A stretch of DNA of 64,000 bases from Hemerocallis citrina (GCA_017893485.1 CM030364.1:45932754-45996753), one strand, 5' to 3'; positions 9,335 to 21,167 are shown, counted from the first letter of the stretch. Notes: generated by a model not told the origin, from the sequence alone. Program-made: numbers and translations.

Positions 9335-12148
9335 TTAATGTATTTCCAGGTTACGTAGAGCTGCAATAGCTATCAACATTCTTATGGATGTTATTCTTGT
9401 AACTGGGGAATATGTATCGAAGAAATCTAGGCCCTCTTTTTGCCTAAATCCTTGTACCACAAGTCTAGCCTTATGCTTCTCTATTGAACCATCTGGTTTC
9501 AATTTTTGTTTGAAAATCCATTTGCATCCTAGAGCTTTACATCCAGAAGGCAAATCGACTAACTCCCATGTATGATTTTGCATAATGGAGTCTATTTCAC
9601 TTTTGATTGCTTCCTTCCACATAGGAGCATCAGGCATAGACATGGCTTCCTTGAACGTTCTGGGCTCATTTTCTAGCAGAAAAGCCGTCACAAAGTCAGG
9701 ACCAAATGATTTTGATGTTCTAGCCCGTTTACTTCGTCTAGGCTCATCGGTATCCTGTTCTGGTTCGTCAACTGAAGTGCTTGCATTCCCTTGTTCACGT
9801 GTACGTTTAGGGTACGTAGTATCCTTGCACGGAAACACGTGTTCAAAGAATGAAGCATTTCTTGATTCCATTATTGTATTTACATGGATATCCGGTATAT
9901 CCGATTTGTATACCAAGAACCGATATGCACTACTGTTGTGTGCATAGCCTATGAATATGCAATCAATCGTCTTAGGTCTGATGGTGACCTGTTTCGGGTT
10001 AGGTACTGCCACTTTTGCTAGACACCCCCACACTTTGAGGTATTTATACGAAGGTAAGTTACCTTTCCATAATTCATATGGTGTCTTGCTGGTTTTCTTG
10101 TGAGGTATTTTGTTGAGAATGTAGTTGGCAGTCAGCAACGCTTCCCCCAACATGTTTTGGGGTAAGCCAGAATTCAACAACAAGGCATTCATCATCTCCT
10201 TTAGAGTTCGGTTTTTGCGCTCGGCACTACCGTTTGATTCGGGTGAGTAGGGAGCAGTTGTCTGATGAACTATTCCATGTTCCGAGCAGAACATGTTAAA
10301 TGGTGCATCATATTCTCCGCCTCTATCACTTCTAACGATTTTAATCGTTTTGCCAAGTTGATTCTCAACCTCAAGTTTATATTCTTTGAATTTATCCAAA
10401 GCCTCATTTTTGCTATGTAACAAATATACATAACAGAATTTTGTGCAATCGTCTATGAAAGTCACAAAGTACTTTTTGCCACCTCTGGTCTGCACGTATT
10501 TTAAGTCACACAGATCTGTGTGAATAAGACCTAGAGTTTCTGTGTTTCTTTCTACAGAACGTGATGGAGTTTTAGTGAGTTTGGCCTCCGTGCAAACTTC
10601 ACATTTTTCTGAGTTATCTACCTTAAACTTTGGTAGCAGATTCATGTTAACTAATCTACGCATAGAATTTACATTAACATGGCCTAGTCTTTCATGCCAA
10701 ACAGAAGAAGACTCAACAACATAGGCAATAGGAGTTATTTCATTAACTTTGGGAACAGCAGGAACAATAGTTTTTGGGATGACTGTCATTACATTAAACT
10801 TGAACAGTCCATCCTTTACATATCCTTTCCCCAAGTACACCCCATTCTTGGACAGTACAAAATTGTCAGAAACAAGTACAACTTTGAACCCATTCTTACT
10901 TAGCAAAGAACCTGATATCAAGTTCTTTCTAATGTCTGGGACATGCAGCACATTTGTGAGTGTTAGCTCTTTGCCTGAAGTCATCTTCAGCACTATCTTC
11001 CCTGTTCCTTCAATCTTGGAGGTGGAAGAGTTTCCCATGAACAGATGTTCATCTTTGTTGCACTTCTGGTAGGAGGTGAACATTTCCTTGTCCGAGCAGA
11101 TATGCTTGGTGGCCCCAGTATCGTACCACCATTCACGAGGATTGCTCCCCACAAGATTTACCTCTGAAACAACAGCACTGAGGTCCAGGTCAGAGAGACC
11201 AGTGGACAAGTTCTCAGCTATGTGTACATGGGATTTTTCATTTCCTTTTACATGTCCTGTTTTTGAATAATTACTGTCCTTACTGCGGCACTCTGAAATT
11301 TTGTGCCCCAGTTTACCACACTTGTGGCATTTCCCTGCAAACCTCTTTGCAAGTGGCTTTTTGCTTGAGGTCTGTGGCTGAAACTTCCTCTTCTTGCCCT
11401 TCTGTTCATGCTCCACCACATTGGCCTTTTCTATGGACTGATTTCCATAGGACCTCTCAGCCTTGCGATTCTCTTCTTCGATTCGCAACCTGATAATTAG
11501 GTCTTCAAGAGACATCTCCTTTTGTTTGTGTTTGAGATAGTTCTTGAAATCTTTCCACCCAGGTGGAAGTTTTTCAATGAACGCTGCAACCTGGAATGGT
11601 TCGCACAGCGTCATGTTTTCTGCAGCAATGTCATGCATTATAACCTGCAGTTCTTGGACCTGACTCACCACAGTTTTGGAGTCAATCATCTTATAGTCCA
11701 GAAATTTGCCGACAACAAATTTCTTGGACCCGGCGTCTTCTGTTTTGTACTTCTTTTCCAGGGACCCCCACAGGAGTTTGGACGTCTTGAAGACACAATA
11801 GACGTTATACAAGGAGTCTACTAGGCCATTCAGAATGTAGTTCCTGCAAAGGTAGTCGCCCTGAGTCCACGCGTCAACTGCAGCAACAGAGTGTGCTTCC
11901 ATTGGTGCCAGCATCGGGGCAGATTCATTGAGGAATCTGTCCAGCTTCAATGTGGTCAAGTAGAACTGCATCTTCCCCTGCCACTTTTTGAACCCAGTTC
12001 CATTGAACTTCTCCGATTTTTCTCCCACGCTTATGTGCGTGGGCAGAACGACCGAATGTGCCGCAACCGATTGTGCAGTCACATTCTGGGTCACTGGAGT
12101 TTGGGTACTGATAAGCCCAGCAGCAACTTCAGTTTGTGTGTTTTCCAT
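9335..12148 (-). pseudogene. Copia_2 gag-pol, first part: gag, protease, integrase, start of RT (937 codons)
   Basis: Start at 12148. Gag (FNGTGFKKWQGKMQFYLTTL) with a complete CCHC knuckle CHKCGKLGHKISEC; protease with DTGAT; pre-integrase zinc site; integrase with HTDLCDL, RSDRGGEYD and NGSAERKNR giving the D,D,E triad; hinge with an RRSKRARTS basic run; then the RT start (WKEAIKSEIDSI, KARLVVQGF). It ends in TAA at 9335-9337, where copia proteins normally have Gln before [10 protein letters not shown]; a single C-to-T change (CAA to TAA) explains it. No other break is seen over 937 codons. Confidence 0.93.
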
Positions 12149-12275
12149 GTTTTGATTTTTTTCTCTTCTCTGAAATTGGTTGAAACAGAAACTATTAGTT
12201 ATTTTTCCGAACAGAACCTGTAAACAAACTTCACAAAAATTGTTAGAATCTGTGAGGAAAATTCTGCTTTAAGAT
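12149..12275 (-). other. Copia_2 leader between 5' LTR and gag
   Basis: About 127 bp. After the LTR end the minus strand reads ATCTTAAAGCAGAATTTTCC. This is not the common TGGTATCAGAGC, so the primer tRNA is not the usual initiator-Met match; I cannot assign it. Confidence 0.5.
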
Positions 12276-13216
12276 TGTTAGAACCTGAATATAAAATAAT
12301 ACTAATTTCCAACAAAGTTGTGAAGACTTCAAATACAGAAAGGAAAACAGTAAGGAAATAAACTTGTACAGAGTCGAGATTTTTAAGAATCTCTGTCCTT
12401 AAAGCAGAATTTGCCCCGTAGTGCGACGATTACCGGCAAATCGCTTCCCAGGATACAACTGTACCTTCTCTGAAGAATGCAGCACCCTTGCTTCAGAGAC
12501 AACGAACTGCTGTCTGTGTGTACTCTCAGTTGATAGACACTGACTCAGAGCAGAGGAAGAAGAAGAGGAAGACTCAAGTGGAAAAATTTTCTGTAACTGT
12601 GTATCAGTTGATGTCTGGGTCAGGATATATAGATAAGAGATGGACTGGAGACTGTTCAGCAGCCATTACTCTGTAACAGCAGAGTAATGGGGACTCTTCA
12701 GTTTAGTAACTGGTGAGCCATTACTCTGCTGTTACAGAGTAATGGCCTCAGTTACTGAATCTGAAAAGTCTTTTCAGTTCAGTAGGGGAAGAGGCTGTCT
12801 GGGCAAAAAAGTAAAATAAAAAATTTAAGCCAGACCAAACCAAGCCGAGCCAAGCCGAGCCGGGCCGGGCCGGGCGCGCGCGCGCGTGTGTGTTTGTCAT
12901 TTTGGCTAAGTCCTCTCTCCACTACACGTTAGTGGTAACCCCCGGGCCACGCCCTCTAGTCCAGTTTTCTAGTATATATACTAGTAAAAATCTTTCCCAA
13001 TTTCCGATATGGGACGATCCATTTGTTAAGTTGGTACCTTTCAAGTACCCAACTTTGGATCAACATTTCTCATTCATACGGAATTGGTTTTTGGCAAGTG
13101 AGTATACTACGGAATAGTACTCGACGAGAGATCGCAATCCACTCATTTTCCGGCCCCGCCGGTGGCCGGAGCTCGCCGGAATCCGGCCCGGAAAACTGCA
13201 AAAACTAATTCCAACA
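12276..13216 (-). repeat. Copia_2 5' LTR (941 bp)
   Basis: Right-hand LTR and, because the element is on the minus strand, the promoter-bearing one. TATA box on the minus strand at 12624-12631; the double palindrome upstream of it at 12663-12745; CG/TG repeat at about 12840-12893. It ends AATTCCAACA at 13216, directly followed by non-element DNA. Confidence 0.92.
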
Positions 13217-13320
13217 TAAAACACTGCTCCATAGCATGTCCATTGTTGCTTCTTATCAACTGCCTCTAACTTTTCCAAAAATAATTACTTCGCGTCTTAA
13301 AACATTGGTCGAACTGATTT

Positions 13321-15194
13321 TTTTTTTTTTTTTTGATAAAAGATGACTACTGTCATCGCTTCATTAACGATTAATTAACGAAACATAGTACATCGATGAA
13401 AATATTACATATACCAAACCCCAAAATAACCTAAAGAAAAGACATCAAAGAGAAGACAACTGAAAATAACAAAAAAACACAACATCATATGGAGGGCAAC
13501 TCTGCCGACCCGCTAACACTCCTGAACCCCAACTGCATTCTACTCTTGATCTCCCAGACGCAATCTCTTCTTTCCACCTGTGATAATATTCCAATCGTGA
13601 GAGAGTGAAAAAATTTTATGCAGCAGGAATGAGAATCTATGATTAATCTTCTGAAAGCAAAATTCATTACGATCCAACCACAACCCCCACATGGTTGCGG
13701 CTACAGTTGTATCCCACATCTGTCTAATCTCTTTCTTGCCAAAATTATTTCTGAAAGCTCCCCACACATCTGAGGAAGACCAAGGACACTGTGTACTCCC
13801 AAAACCCAAAACTACTGATTCCCATATACTGCTCGCTCTAGGACAAAGGAACAACAAGTGGTTTGTATCCACGTCCTCGCGCTCGCACCTATCGCAGATA
13901 GTGTTGCTAATCAAACTTCTTTTCCTAAGATTGATCTTACTTAAAATTGCATCGTTCTTTACCAGCCACAAAAACACTTTGACTTTTAGGGGAACCGATA
14001 AACCCCAGATGATGTCACATTCGTTATTCCTTAGGCCCCCGTCGTTCAACCACTTATACATAGATCGAACCGAGAATGTTGCACTTGAGTTCAGATTCCA
14101 CACCCTTTCATCTTTAGTCTCATTTGTGTAAATTCCCTCTCTCCTAATGAAACAGTTCAGATTCCGCAACTGTTCCAAAATTTCCTGATTTAAATTAATG
14201 TGAACATCTATGGTCAACGTTTTGTTTTGCCAAACGTCTGCTACCAGGGAGTTTCTGTTTAATGCTGCGGCCGCGGCTTCCAGAAAGAGACTGATAAGAG
14301 TGTTGCTACCACATCATTTATCTTTCCAAAATCTTATTTTCTTCCCATTGCCGATCCTACAAATGGTATTGTCGTGATATATCGTCCCTACTTTCGCTAT
14401 TCCTTTCCATATGGATGAAGCTTTCCCACGCCCTATTACTCCCCTAAATTTGACTTTTTTCCTCTTCTTATAAGAGTCGAATGACTTACTCCACCATAAA
14501 TTCTTCTTATTCCTGATCTTCCACCACCACTTGCTAAAGAAAGCCATATTCATTGTTCTAAGATCTAAAACCCCCAAGCCCCCGAACTCCTTACATTTAC
14601 ATACCCTGCCCCATTGAATAAGGTGAACTCCCTTGCCATTCTCGCCCGCGCCTTTCCACAAGAATCTCTTCCTGATTCTATCGATTTTGCTAATGACCCA
14701 TTTCGGAAGCTCATACATGGACATCATATATATTGGTATGCAGCTTAGAACCGAGTTAATCAGCATCAATCTACCACCCAGAGAAAGAAACTTCCCCTTT
14801 CAACCGGCCAATCTTTTACCGATTTTTTCAATGAGATGGTTCCAGTCATCCCGGGTCATCGGACCCGGCCTCAATGTCGATCCCAAATAAGTCACCGGAA
14901 ATGCACCCACTGCGCACCCTAATTTAGACCCAATAGTCGTTATTGGGATTGCGTTCCCCTCACAAATAGCAATGACACTACTTTTGACCGCGTTGACCTT
15001 AATCCCTGACCAAGCTTGAAAGCATTTGATGAGAATCCCCAAAGTTGTTGCTTCCTCCTCGTAGATTTCCCAAACATAAGAGTATCGTTCCCGTATTGGA
15101 GAATAGAGATTGACTCAGTTCTCCAATAGAGATTGACTCAGTTACGCCCTTAACCGCTATTTCCCTAATTGATCCTCCGTCTCTCCCTCTTTCC
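13321..15194 (-). mobile_element. 5'-truncated LINE (L1 type) with a 14-bp target-site duplication
   Basis: The 14-mer GGTCGAACTGATTT flanks it at 13307-13320 and 15195-15208, a perfect target duplication. The minus-strand 3' end is a poly-A tail, seen as a T-run at about 13317-13334. The body encodes the C-terminal part of a plant LINE ORF2. A long duplication, poly-A and 5' truncation are the marks of target-primed reverse transcription. Confidence 0.93.
13540..15130 (-). pseudogene. LINE ORF2 remnant: end of RT plus RNase H-like/zinc-binding C-terminus
   Basis: Read right to left. At about 15110-15080 the RT motif that is normally FADD is read as YGND, so the catalytic site is altered. 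A piece with FPVTYLGSTL (about 14900) is the region after the RT palm. 14769-14314 gives IPIYMMSMYELPKWV and a FGGLGVLDLRTMN segment typical of plant LINEs. 14217-13540 is the zf-RVT domain with CDRCEREDVDTNHLLFLCP. The parts lie in different frames and carry stops; a 23-bp tandem duplication at about 15098-15142 adds a break. It is non-functional. Confidence 0.88.
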
Positions 15195-16331
15195 GGTCGA
15201 ACTGATTTTAAATCAACTTCATAGCAATACCGGTCAGCACCTACAGAGAATTTACTTGGGAGCTCGTATCCATCTCCTAGAAATCCCACACTCAAACATA
15301 TGATTTAATACTGAGAACGAAATCTTCGCTTTTAAATTTTAGAGATTTTTTCTTGTCAATATCATATCAGATCGACTTACAACAATCTGGAATTGAGTAG
15401 TTCATAGACCATATTCTTATTTTTTGTTTAGTTTCTAAACCCTTGTATAAACTACGGTTCCTTAGGATGTTCAACTCAAGGAAATAGGTATCATTTTTTT
15501 TTGAAGGAAAAGGTGGAATCTGGCCACCCTGTTTTATTAATAAGAGTTTAACGAAACAAATCCAGAGTACTGGGCCAAAGTACAAACTACAGACAGAAAA
15601 TAAAATATAAATGAAGCAACATGACACGTACAAACAACAAATCCCTCCAACAACCCTGGAGGGTGGGCCAACAAATAAGCTCGGTCCAGCAAAATTGTAT
15701 GTACGTCAGTTTCGCTTCGTACAGTGCCCCCACGGCACATGCACACCCACCTGAAACCAGTATGGCAGGATTTTATTACCCGCCGATCCCTGCCTTCACC
15801 TCACCAGGGGGACCCCATCTTTCGGCCCAAGCCCCACAGACCGAATTCTGACCCCACGGCCCACGCACAACGATCGCACCATCCTACCATCTCCACCACT
15901 CATCCTACGAACGCGCCAATAGCTCCCACAACCGCTACCAAAGAAATAGCCATGAAGAGGATACCTTCACCTCTCACACGATAGTGCTTTCTCAGGCGAT
16001 TTTTCACCAAACAACTACCTCGCTCCCCCCACCAAACACCACGCTCCAGGAGAGAGCTGTGGAGAGGATAACTTCACCTCTCTCACGCTCTAGCTCTCTC
16101 CAGCGATTTCTCACCACATAGACTCATCTCGACTCATACTCCCAAACCGAGGGAAGATGCGACGTTGTCACGAGACAGTGGCCTAAGCTGGAGGAAGCTC
16201 AATAGCCTGATAGTAGGCACTGTGAAGACTGCACCGACGACATCGTTGGACACTCAAACGCGTACATCATGGAGGGACACCATCTTCGGGCCCTAGCTCC
16301 ATAATCGTGCAAGACAGCGTACTTAGAGAGA

Positions 16332-16350
16332 GGGGGGGGGGGGGGGGGGG
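16332..16350. repeat. G homopolymer (about 19 G)
   Basis: An uninterrupted G run inside the retroposed element. A second run of about 27 G is at 16955-16981. Both could fold as G-quadruplexes, and both are places where sequencing and assembly often fail. Confidence 0.8.
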
Positions 16351-16954
16351 CACCTCGCCATCGCCCAGATCCAAGGCGATTGCGCCACAGGCACGGGAGG
16401 ATGCTCTGGCGCGACGAATACGTCACTCCGCAACCTGAAGAGGCGGGCTGAAATCCGCGACGATGGCGTGATGCCCCACAACCAAACAAACCCCCTCACT
16501 AAAATACCCCGTCTCTCACTTCGACACTGCCAACCTCAAGCAAACCCTTGCTTCTTTGCATGCACTACCAACCCTTGAAACCAAATCATAGCCGCAGATC
16601 GCCGTGAATGACCCCGAGAGTGTGGACATGGTGGTAGGCCGCGAAGAGCATCCAGGGCTCCAAGAGTGGACAACATAATGCCACAAACGACAACATAGTG
16701 CCACAAACACAGCACAGTACCACAAACCCCACACCAACACACCCCCGTCTCTCACAGACCAACCAGATGGATGTACAGCGGATCACTGGCACGACGGCAG
16801 GCGTTGCTTTGGCTGAGGTTGAAACAAGTGAGCGCACATCACGGAGGGACCCCATCTCGGACCCAAACCCCACAATCGTGCAATACAACACACTCCACAC
16901 CTCTCACGCAAGACCAACACCAACACCGCGCCAATAGCTACTCCAGTCGCCGTC

Positions 16955-16981
<27 letters not shown>
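16955..16981. repeat. G homopolymer (about 27 G)
   Basis: Longest single-base run in the window. The exact length is doubtful, as for any long homopolymer. Confidence 0.8.
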
Positions 16982-16985
<4 letters not shown>

Positions 16986-17247
16986 AGACTAGACAGGTGG
17001 ACATGGCTGGCAACAGATCAGAACAGACATGGCTGCCACTTGAGTCTTTGAGCCCTTACATTTTCCTGCCCCATATCTCATAAGATTCTTTCATAGCAGG
17101 CCAGCCCATTAGCAAGGCTAGCAAGAAGTAGGAACTAGGAACCGTCAATTCATCCCATCTCGCACGAATCTCAATGTTCACCGACTCCCCCACAAATCCA
17201 ATTCTTCTTCTCCAACTCTGCTCTTTAAGATCGATTTGTGACAGAGT

Positions 17248-17250
<3 letters not shown>

Positions 17251-17299
<49 letters not shown>

Positions 17300-17321
17300 G
17301 TGTGTGTGTGTGTGTGTGTGT
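17251..17321. repeat. Compound microsatellite (GA)n-(GT)n
   Basis: About 46 bp of GA followed by about 22 bp of GT, in the 5' part of the retroposed element (CT/AC on its sense strand). Confidence 0.9.
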
Positions 17322-17756
17322 CAAACGAAGATCACGTTATTCCAGTGAGTTCTCCCTCCTTCGAAGGTTCGAACACCCCAGTGGATCTGAACACCTCGAC
17401 CAGATCTGATCCGGGGGTTGGGCACACCGCTCACCGTCGTCCAGATCCGACGATCTGGGTCTTCGTTCCCTGGCTTGGGCACGGCGTCGGCACGAGGAGC
17501 TCACCGTAGGAGCTCTTAGGCCCCGTCTTCGAAGCAGCGGCTTCGACTCGGCTTGAGGAGGGTGCGGGAGAGGAGCACGAAGGGAGAGGGCAACGGGGCG
17601 GCGGCGACGAGCCCTAGCCGCCGCCCTCCGATTTTTTTTCCCAATTTAGGATTTATTTTTGAGGGTTTGGGGGTTAGTTTCTCTCTCTAAACTTTTCTAG
17701 AGAGAGAAACTTTCTTTTGTTTTTTTTGTTATTATACTGTTTGAAATAAGTATCAT

Positions 17757-18990
17757 TTTAACTAAGATGTTTCGAGTATAACAAAGTTTTTGTTTTCATC
17801 TTTAGCACTCAATTATGTGCCCATAATTAGTTCTTGGGATTATCTCTAGTTTGTCTGATTTTAGCAATGATATTAATTTGTAGGGCTGAGCATCCACTAT
17901 TATTGTGTGTACTGTTGTTTCCATCTGAAAATCAATCTCTCACCTTTTGTTCCCCACAATCTTTTGTCGTTAGAAAAGGTATGAAATACTTACAAGTTTT
18001 CTTTATGACTATTTTCTATATTTTCTTCGTAATTTTCTTGTATTAGTCTTCTGCGAACTCAATGCATTCAAACATCATTTAGCCAAAAAGAACTTTTTAT
18101 CAGAACAGCCTACATACGGAAGGTAATTTAACAAGAACGGGACTCTCCAGCTGTGTTAAAAGGATGGGGTGGACACCTAGTGCTCCAATCAAAACACCTC
18201 CTCATGCATGTACGACGTGCTCCATGATTTTTCTTCCTTTGAAAATCCAAAATACTGTAAATTAGCTGTTAGCGTCATCAGATGTGTTCTGTTCCAAGAG
18301 ATGCACCCCAGAATATTATCTCCCCTGAATATCAAGAAGATCATGTATATGCACATTGGGATGACTCATCCGGTACATTGTCTCACAAACCACTAGTTTA
18401 TAGAAATTTTGATTATAGTTTTCATTAGAAAACTAATCTCTTTTTCCTTTTTTTCCGATAGGATGTATATGTACTCAGTTGAAAAGGCTTACAAGTGTTA
18501 GTGCCTTAGTGGGCTGTTGAAGATGCTCTTTGAGTACATTCACGAATGTGGCTACTCTGAAATCAAATTTTCACTTCCAGTAAGAAAGGACCACAAGACC
18601 AATAATCTGAGAAATGAAAGAGATGAATTTTTGACACCATTTGATTTCTGGTGGCCAATATAATAAATCTCTTTGTATGTCCTATTTTGGGTTGGAGGCT
18701 TTTAATTAGATACAAATCAATAAAGGTTCAGGTTGCCCAAAACATAGAATTCAAGCTGTACTAGATCAAACTATGCAGATCGCGAACTGGAACATGCATT
18801 GTATGTGAAAGTCAAAAACTGTTTGCGTTAAGGTATGAAAACTGAAGTTTCACACAGTTAGAAAATAAACCTGATAAGAATAGAGTGATTTTTCGGTTAT
18901 CATAATTTAACCCTATCCTCTCATATGCCCTTAATAATCAGCCCTCTTGCATTATAATTAAAAGTTGCGTATATTCAAATATCAGGCATT
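17757..18990. other. AT-rich interval without recognisable features
   Basis: About 1.2 kb with only short ORFs and no terminal repeats, tails or domains that I can recognise. It is probably old, decayed repeat or intergenic DNA. Confidence 0.5.
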
Positions 18991-19005
18991 ATGTAATTTT
19001 ATACT

Positions 19006-19668
19006 ATTTTTTTTTTTATAACGAAGATAGAGTCGACTGACTCCAGCCCAAATATAAATTAATTAAAAGAATATGTACAAATAAAGGGAATTTTACACGG
19101 AGTAAAACTAGAAAGAAAGCGGGAAAATATACAACATCAGTACATGAAGAGGCAATGAAGAGCATTGCACGCTAAAGCTAACTCCAGTGAAACAAGCTGT
19201 AAACCAAAAACAAACAAAACGAGGGCAGAAGACTAGACGGCTGAAGACAACAGCACACCAACAAAATAGGCACACCCAAGCAGCAACAAAACCAAACACA
19301 GCTAAAAAGAAACAGCGAATGCCGCCATCCCCAAGAGCTGGATCATCCAAGCCCAAAGCAGAGGCCTCAATCTGACCTGGATAAGAGCAGCAAGAAAAGA
19401 TTGATAGAGCGCAGCCAAACCAATGCCACAAAATCAAAGACAACAATACAACTGGACCTTCTTAGAAGCCCTCAATCCTTCAAGAGAACCTAAGAGCCAA
19501 CAGAAATAAGATGATGAGCATGTCCTCGACAGGCCTCAACCCCAAAATAACGAGGAGAACACCCGCCGAACAGAAACAATATAACAACTACGAATACAAG
19601 CCTTCAGAACATCAATAAAAGAACGAGCGGTAAAGTATAAGAAGAGAATAGAAGGGGAGAAGAACAGA
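19006..19668 (-). mobile_element. Short 5'-truncated LINE-type 3' end
   Basis: Flanked by ATGTAATTTTATACT (18991-19005) and ATGTAGTTTTATACT (19669-19683), a 15-bp duplication with one mismatch. A T-run at about 19007-19017 is the poly-A tail of a minus-strand insertion. The sense strand before the tail reads like a plant LINE 3' UTR (AATTAATTTATATTTGGGC). No coding domain is left in 660 bp. Confidence 0.75.
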
Positions 19669-19683
19669 ATGTAGTTTTATACT

Positions 19684-20236
19684 TACACCTAAATCATTTG
19701 CCAAGCTCATATTACACTAGAAATTGATATGAAGAATAATTTGATAATGATGGTGCAGTTGGAGAGAAAGGTGCAAAAAGAACATTTCAGGATCCACCTC
19801 CTAGTAGAACCAAATGAACAGAGTAAGAGTATCATAGGTTAGTTACCAATTAATTAAGAACATAATCTTGGATTAGTAGGGACCCTATTGTATTGGGTCA
19901 CCACCATCATCTCTTATCCAAAATGTCATTACTAAGAAGTTTTCTTATTTTTTTGTTTAGGGTTTGTGCTTTATAGATCACTTACAAGTTGGATTTGATC
20001 TTTATTATATCCAGACACTTTCTAATCTTATTATATCCAGACACTTTCTAATCTTATGTTCAGGATCAAAAGATTTTGTCTACCTGTCGTTTCCTTGTTG
20101 GCACTTCTAGTTTAGCATCTGTCTTTTTTTATGAAAGTATGTTCTTTTTATTGAAAGAAAAGGGTGGATAAGTTTCAGTCTGCAAATAAGAAATTGTAGA
20201 GAGACTTTTTTTAATAGGAGATATAGGATTAGGAAA
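19684..20236. other. Intergenic interval
   Basis: About 550 bp without a gene. It contains a direct tandem duplication of a segment with TATATCCAGACACTTTC at about 20003-20055, and short T-runs. Confidence 0.5.
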
Positions 20237-21167
20237 GGGTAAATTTTCAGTAAACATATACAAAGTTTCATGAGTTCACAGTTAATCCACCTCATAACTT
20301 TTTTTGCAGTTTGCCTACCAATTTAGAAAACTTAGTTGCGGATCGCACACCTCCGCCTATGTGCCTCTGATTTTACACTTGCTGGCCATTTTACCCTTAA
20401 AGTTAGTAATTTAATTATACATTATCTCTATCTATTACCAAATATTGCTCAACAGAGTTAGTGATTTGATCATAGGTTCTCTCTCTCTATTACCCAGGGT
20501 CGGCTCTGTGCTCATAGGACACAAGGCGAACTCCCGAAATGGGGCCGCCCATTCTGAAGAGTCGCTAGCAAGGGTTAAGGGTTTTTTTTTACTTAATACT
20601 CAATAGAGGCGTGAGCGGGAGAGGAAATGAAGGGGGAGGACCCACATTTATTTCTTTTAATTGTGTTTATTTTAATCGTGTTTTAAGCTCCCAGGACAGT
20701 GGGCATGGCTGGTTTTTTCTACTTTTTTACGTCGGTTATAAATACTCATGTTGACATATTAAATGTGCACTATCACTACAGTTCTGAGAAGACCGACATA
20801 TATATGTTTTTTTAAAAAAATTAGGGCCCCTAAAAATGGCCAAAAAATATGGGGCTCGAGGAAGCCGCCTCTCTCGCCTCTCCATAGGGCCGACCCTGCT
20901 ATTACATAATATTGCTCACTAAAGTTAATATGTAATAGTATTTTGAATCCTTTAATTCGGATAAATTAATCATATAAAAACTAGTGGTATTTTAGTAAAA
21001 AATACTCCACGAAGGCGTCAGAAACGATCATGTGATCAGTTTTTTAAGCGGAGATGTGCGATCCGCGCACAAAGTTAGCCAAATTGGTTGGCAAACTGCA
21101 AATAGAAAATTATGAGGTGGGTTATCCGCAAACTCCTGATATGGGGTAGATTTACTCAAATTTACCC
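20237..21167. mobile_element. MULE-type MITE with long terminal inverted repeats
   Basis: Both ends start GGGTAAATTT on their outer strand and keep matching inward for about 120 bp, including AACCCACCTCATAA-type and GCGGATCGCACA segments. Flanking 9-mers are ATTAGGAAA (20228-20236) and ATTAGAAAA (21168-21176), 8 of 9 identical; a 9-bp duplication is typical of Mutator-like elements. No transposase is encoded. A second MITE is inserted in the middle. Confidence 0.8.
20495..20898. mobile_element. hAT-type MITE nested in the MULE-type MITE
   Basis: Short terminal inverted repeats, CAGGGTCGGCTCTG on the left and the complement of CAGGGTCGGCCCTA on the right, with flanking 8-mers ctattacc and ctattaca. 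An 8-bp duplication and CAGGG ends are typical of hAT elements. Length 404 bp, non-coding. Confidence 0.85.

Larger units (their letters stand above)
6578..13216 (-). mobile_element. Copia_2: Ty1/copia retrotransposon on the minus strand
   Basis: The element reads right to left: 5' LTR 12276-13216 (941 bp), gag-pol 12148 down to about 8131, purine tract 7525-7536, 3' LTR 6578-7524 (947 bp). The LTRs are nearly identical, with roughly a dozen substitutions and short indels, mostly in a CG-rich repeat. The flanking 5-mers are gccgt on the left and taaaa on the right, so no target-site duplication is present; recombination or loss at one end is likely. The polyprotein is of the TNT1-94-like (Tork) type and close to intact. 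Confidence 0.92.
15495..17742 (-). mobile_element. Non-coding LINE-type retroposed element with long target-site duplication
   Basis: GAAATAGGTATCAT (15481-15494) and GAAATAAGTATCAT (17743-17756) flank it, a duplication with one mismatch. The minus-strand 3' end has a poly-A run, seen as T's at 15494-15502, after an AATAAAACAGGGTGG-type tail. The minus-strand 5' part (17742 to about 17300) is GC-rich with CT-rich runs, like a 5' UTR. No ORF resembles EN or RT. Internal segments at about 15800, 16260 and 16840 resemble one another. It may be an internally deleted LINE or an unrelated retrotransposed transcript; I cannot decide. Confidence 0.7.

Noticed and set aside
8274..12223. Plus-strand frames of 60-120 codons across this interval
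   Set aside because: They are antisense shadows of the Copia_2 polyprotein on the minus strand.
16199..17013. Several minus-strand frames with Pro and Gly runs
   Set aside because: They are generated by the G homopolymers and GC-rich sequence of a non-coding retroposed element.
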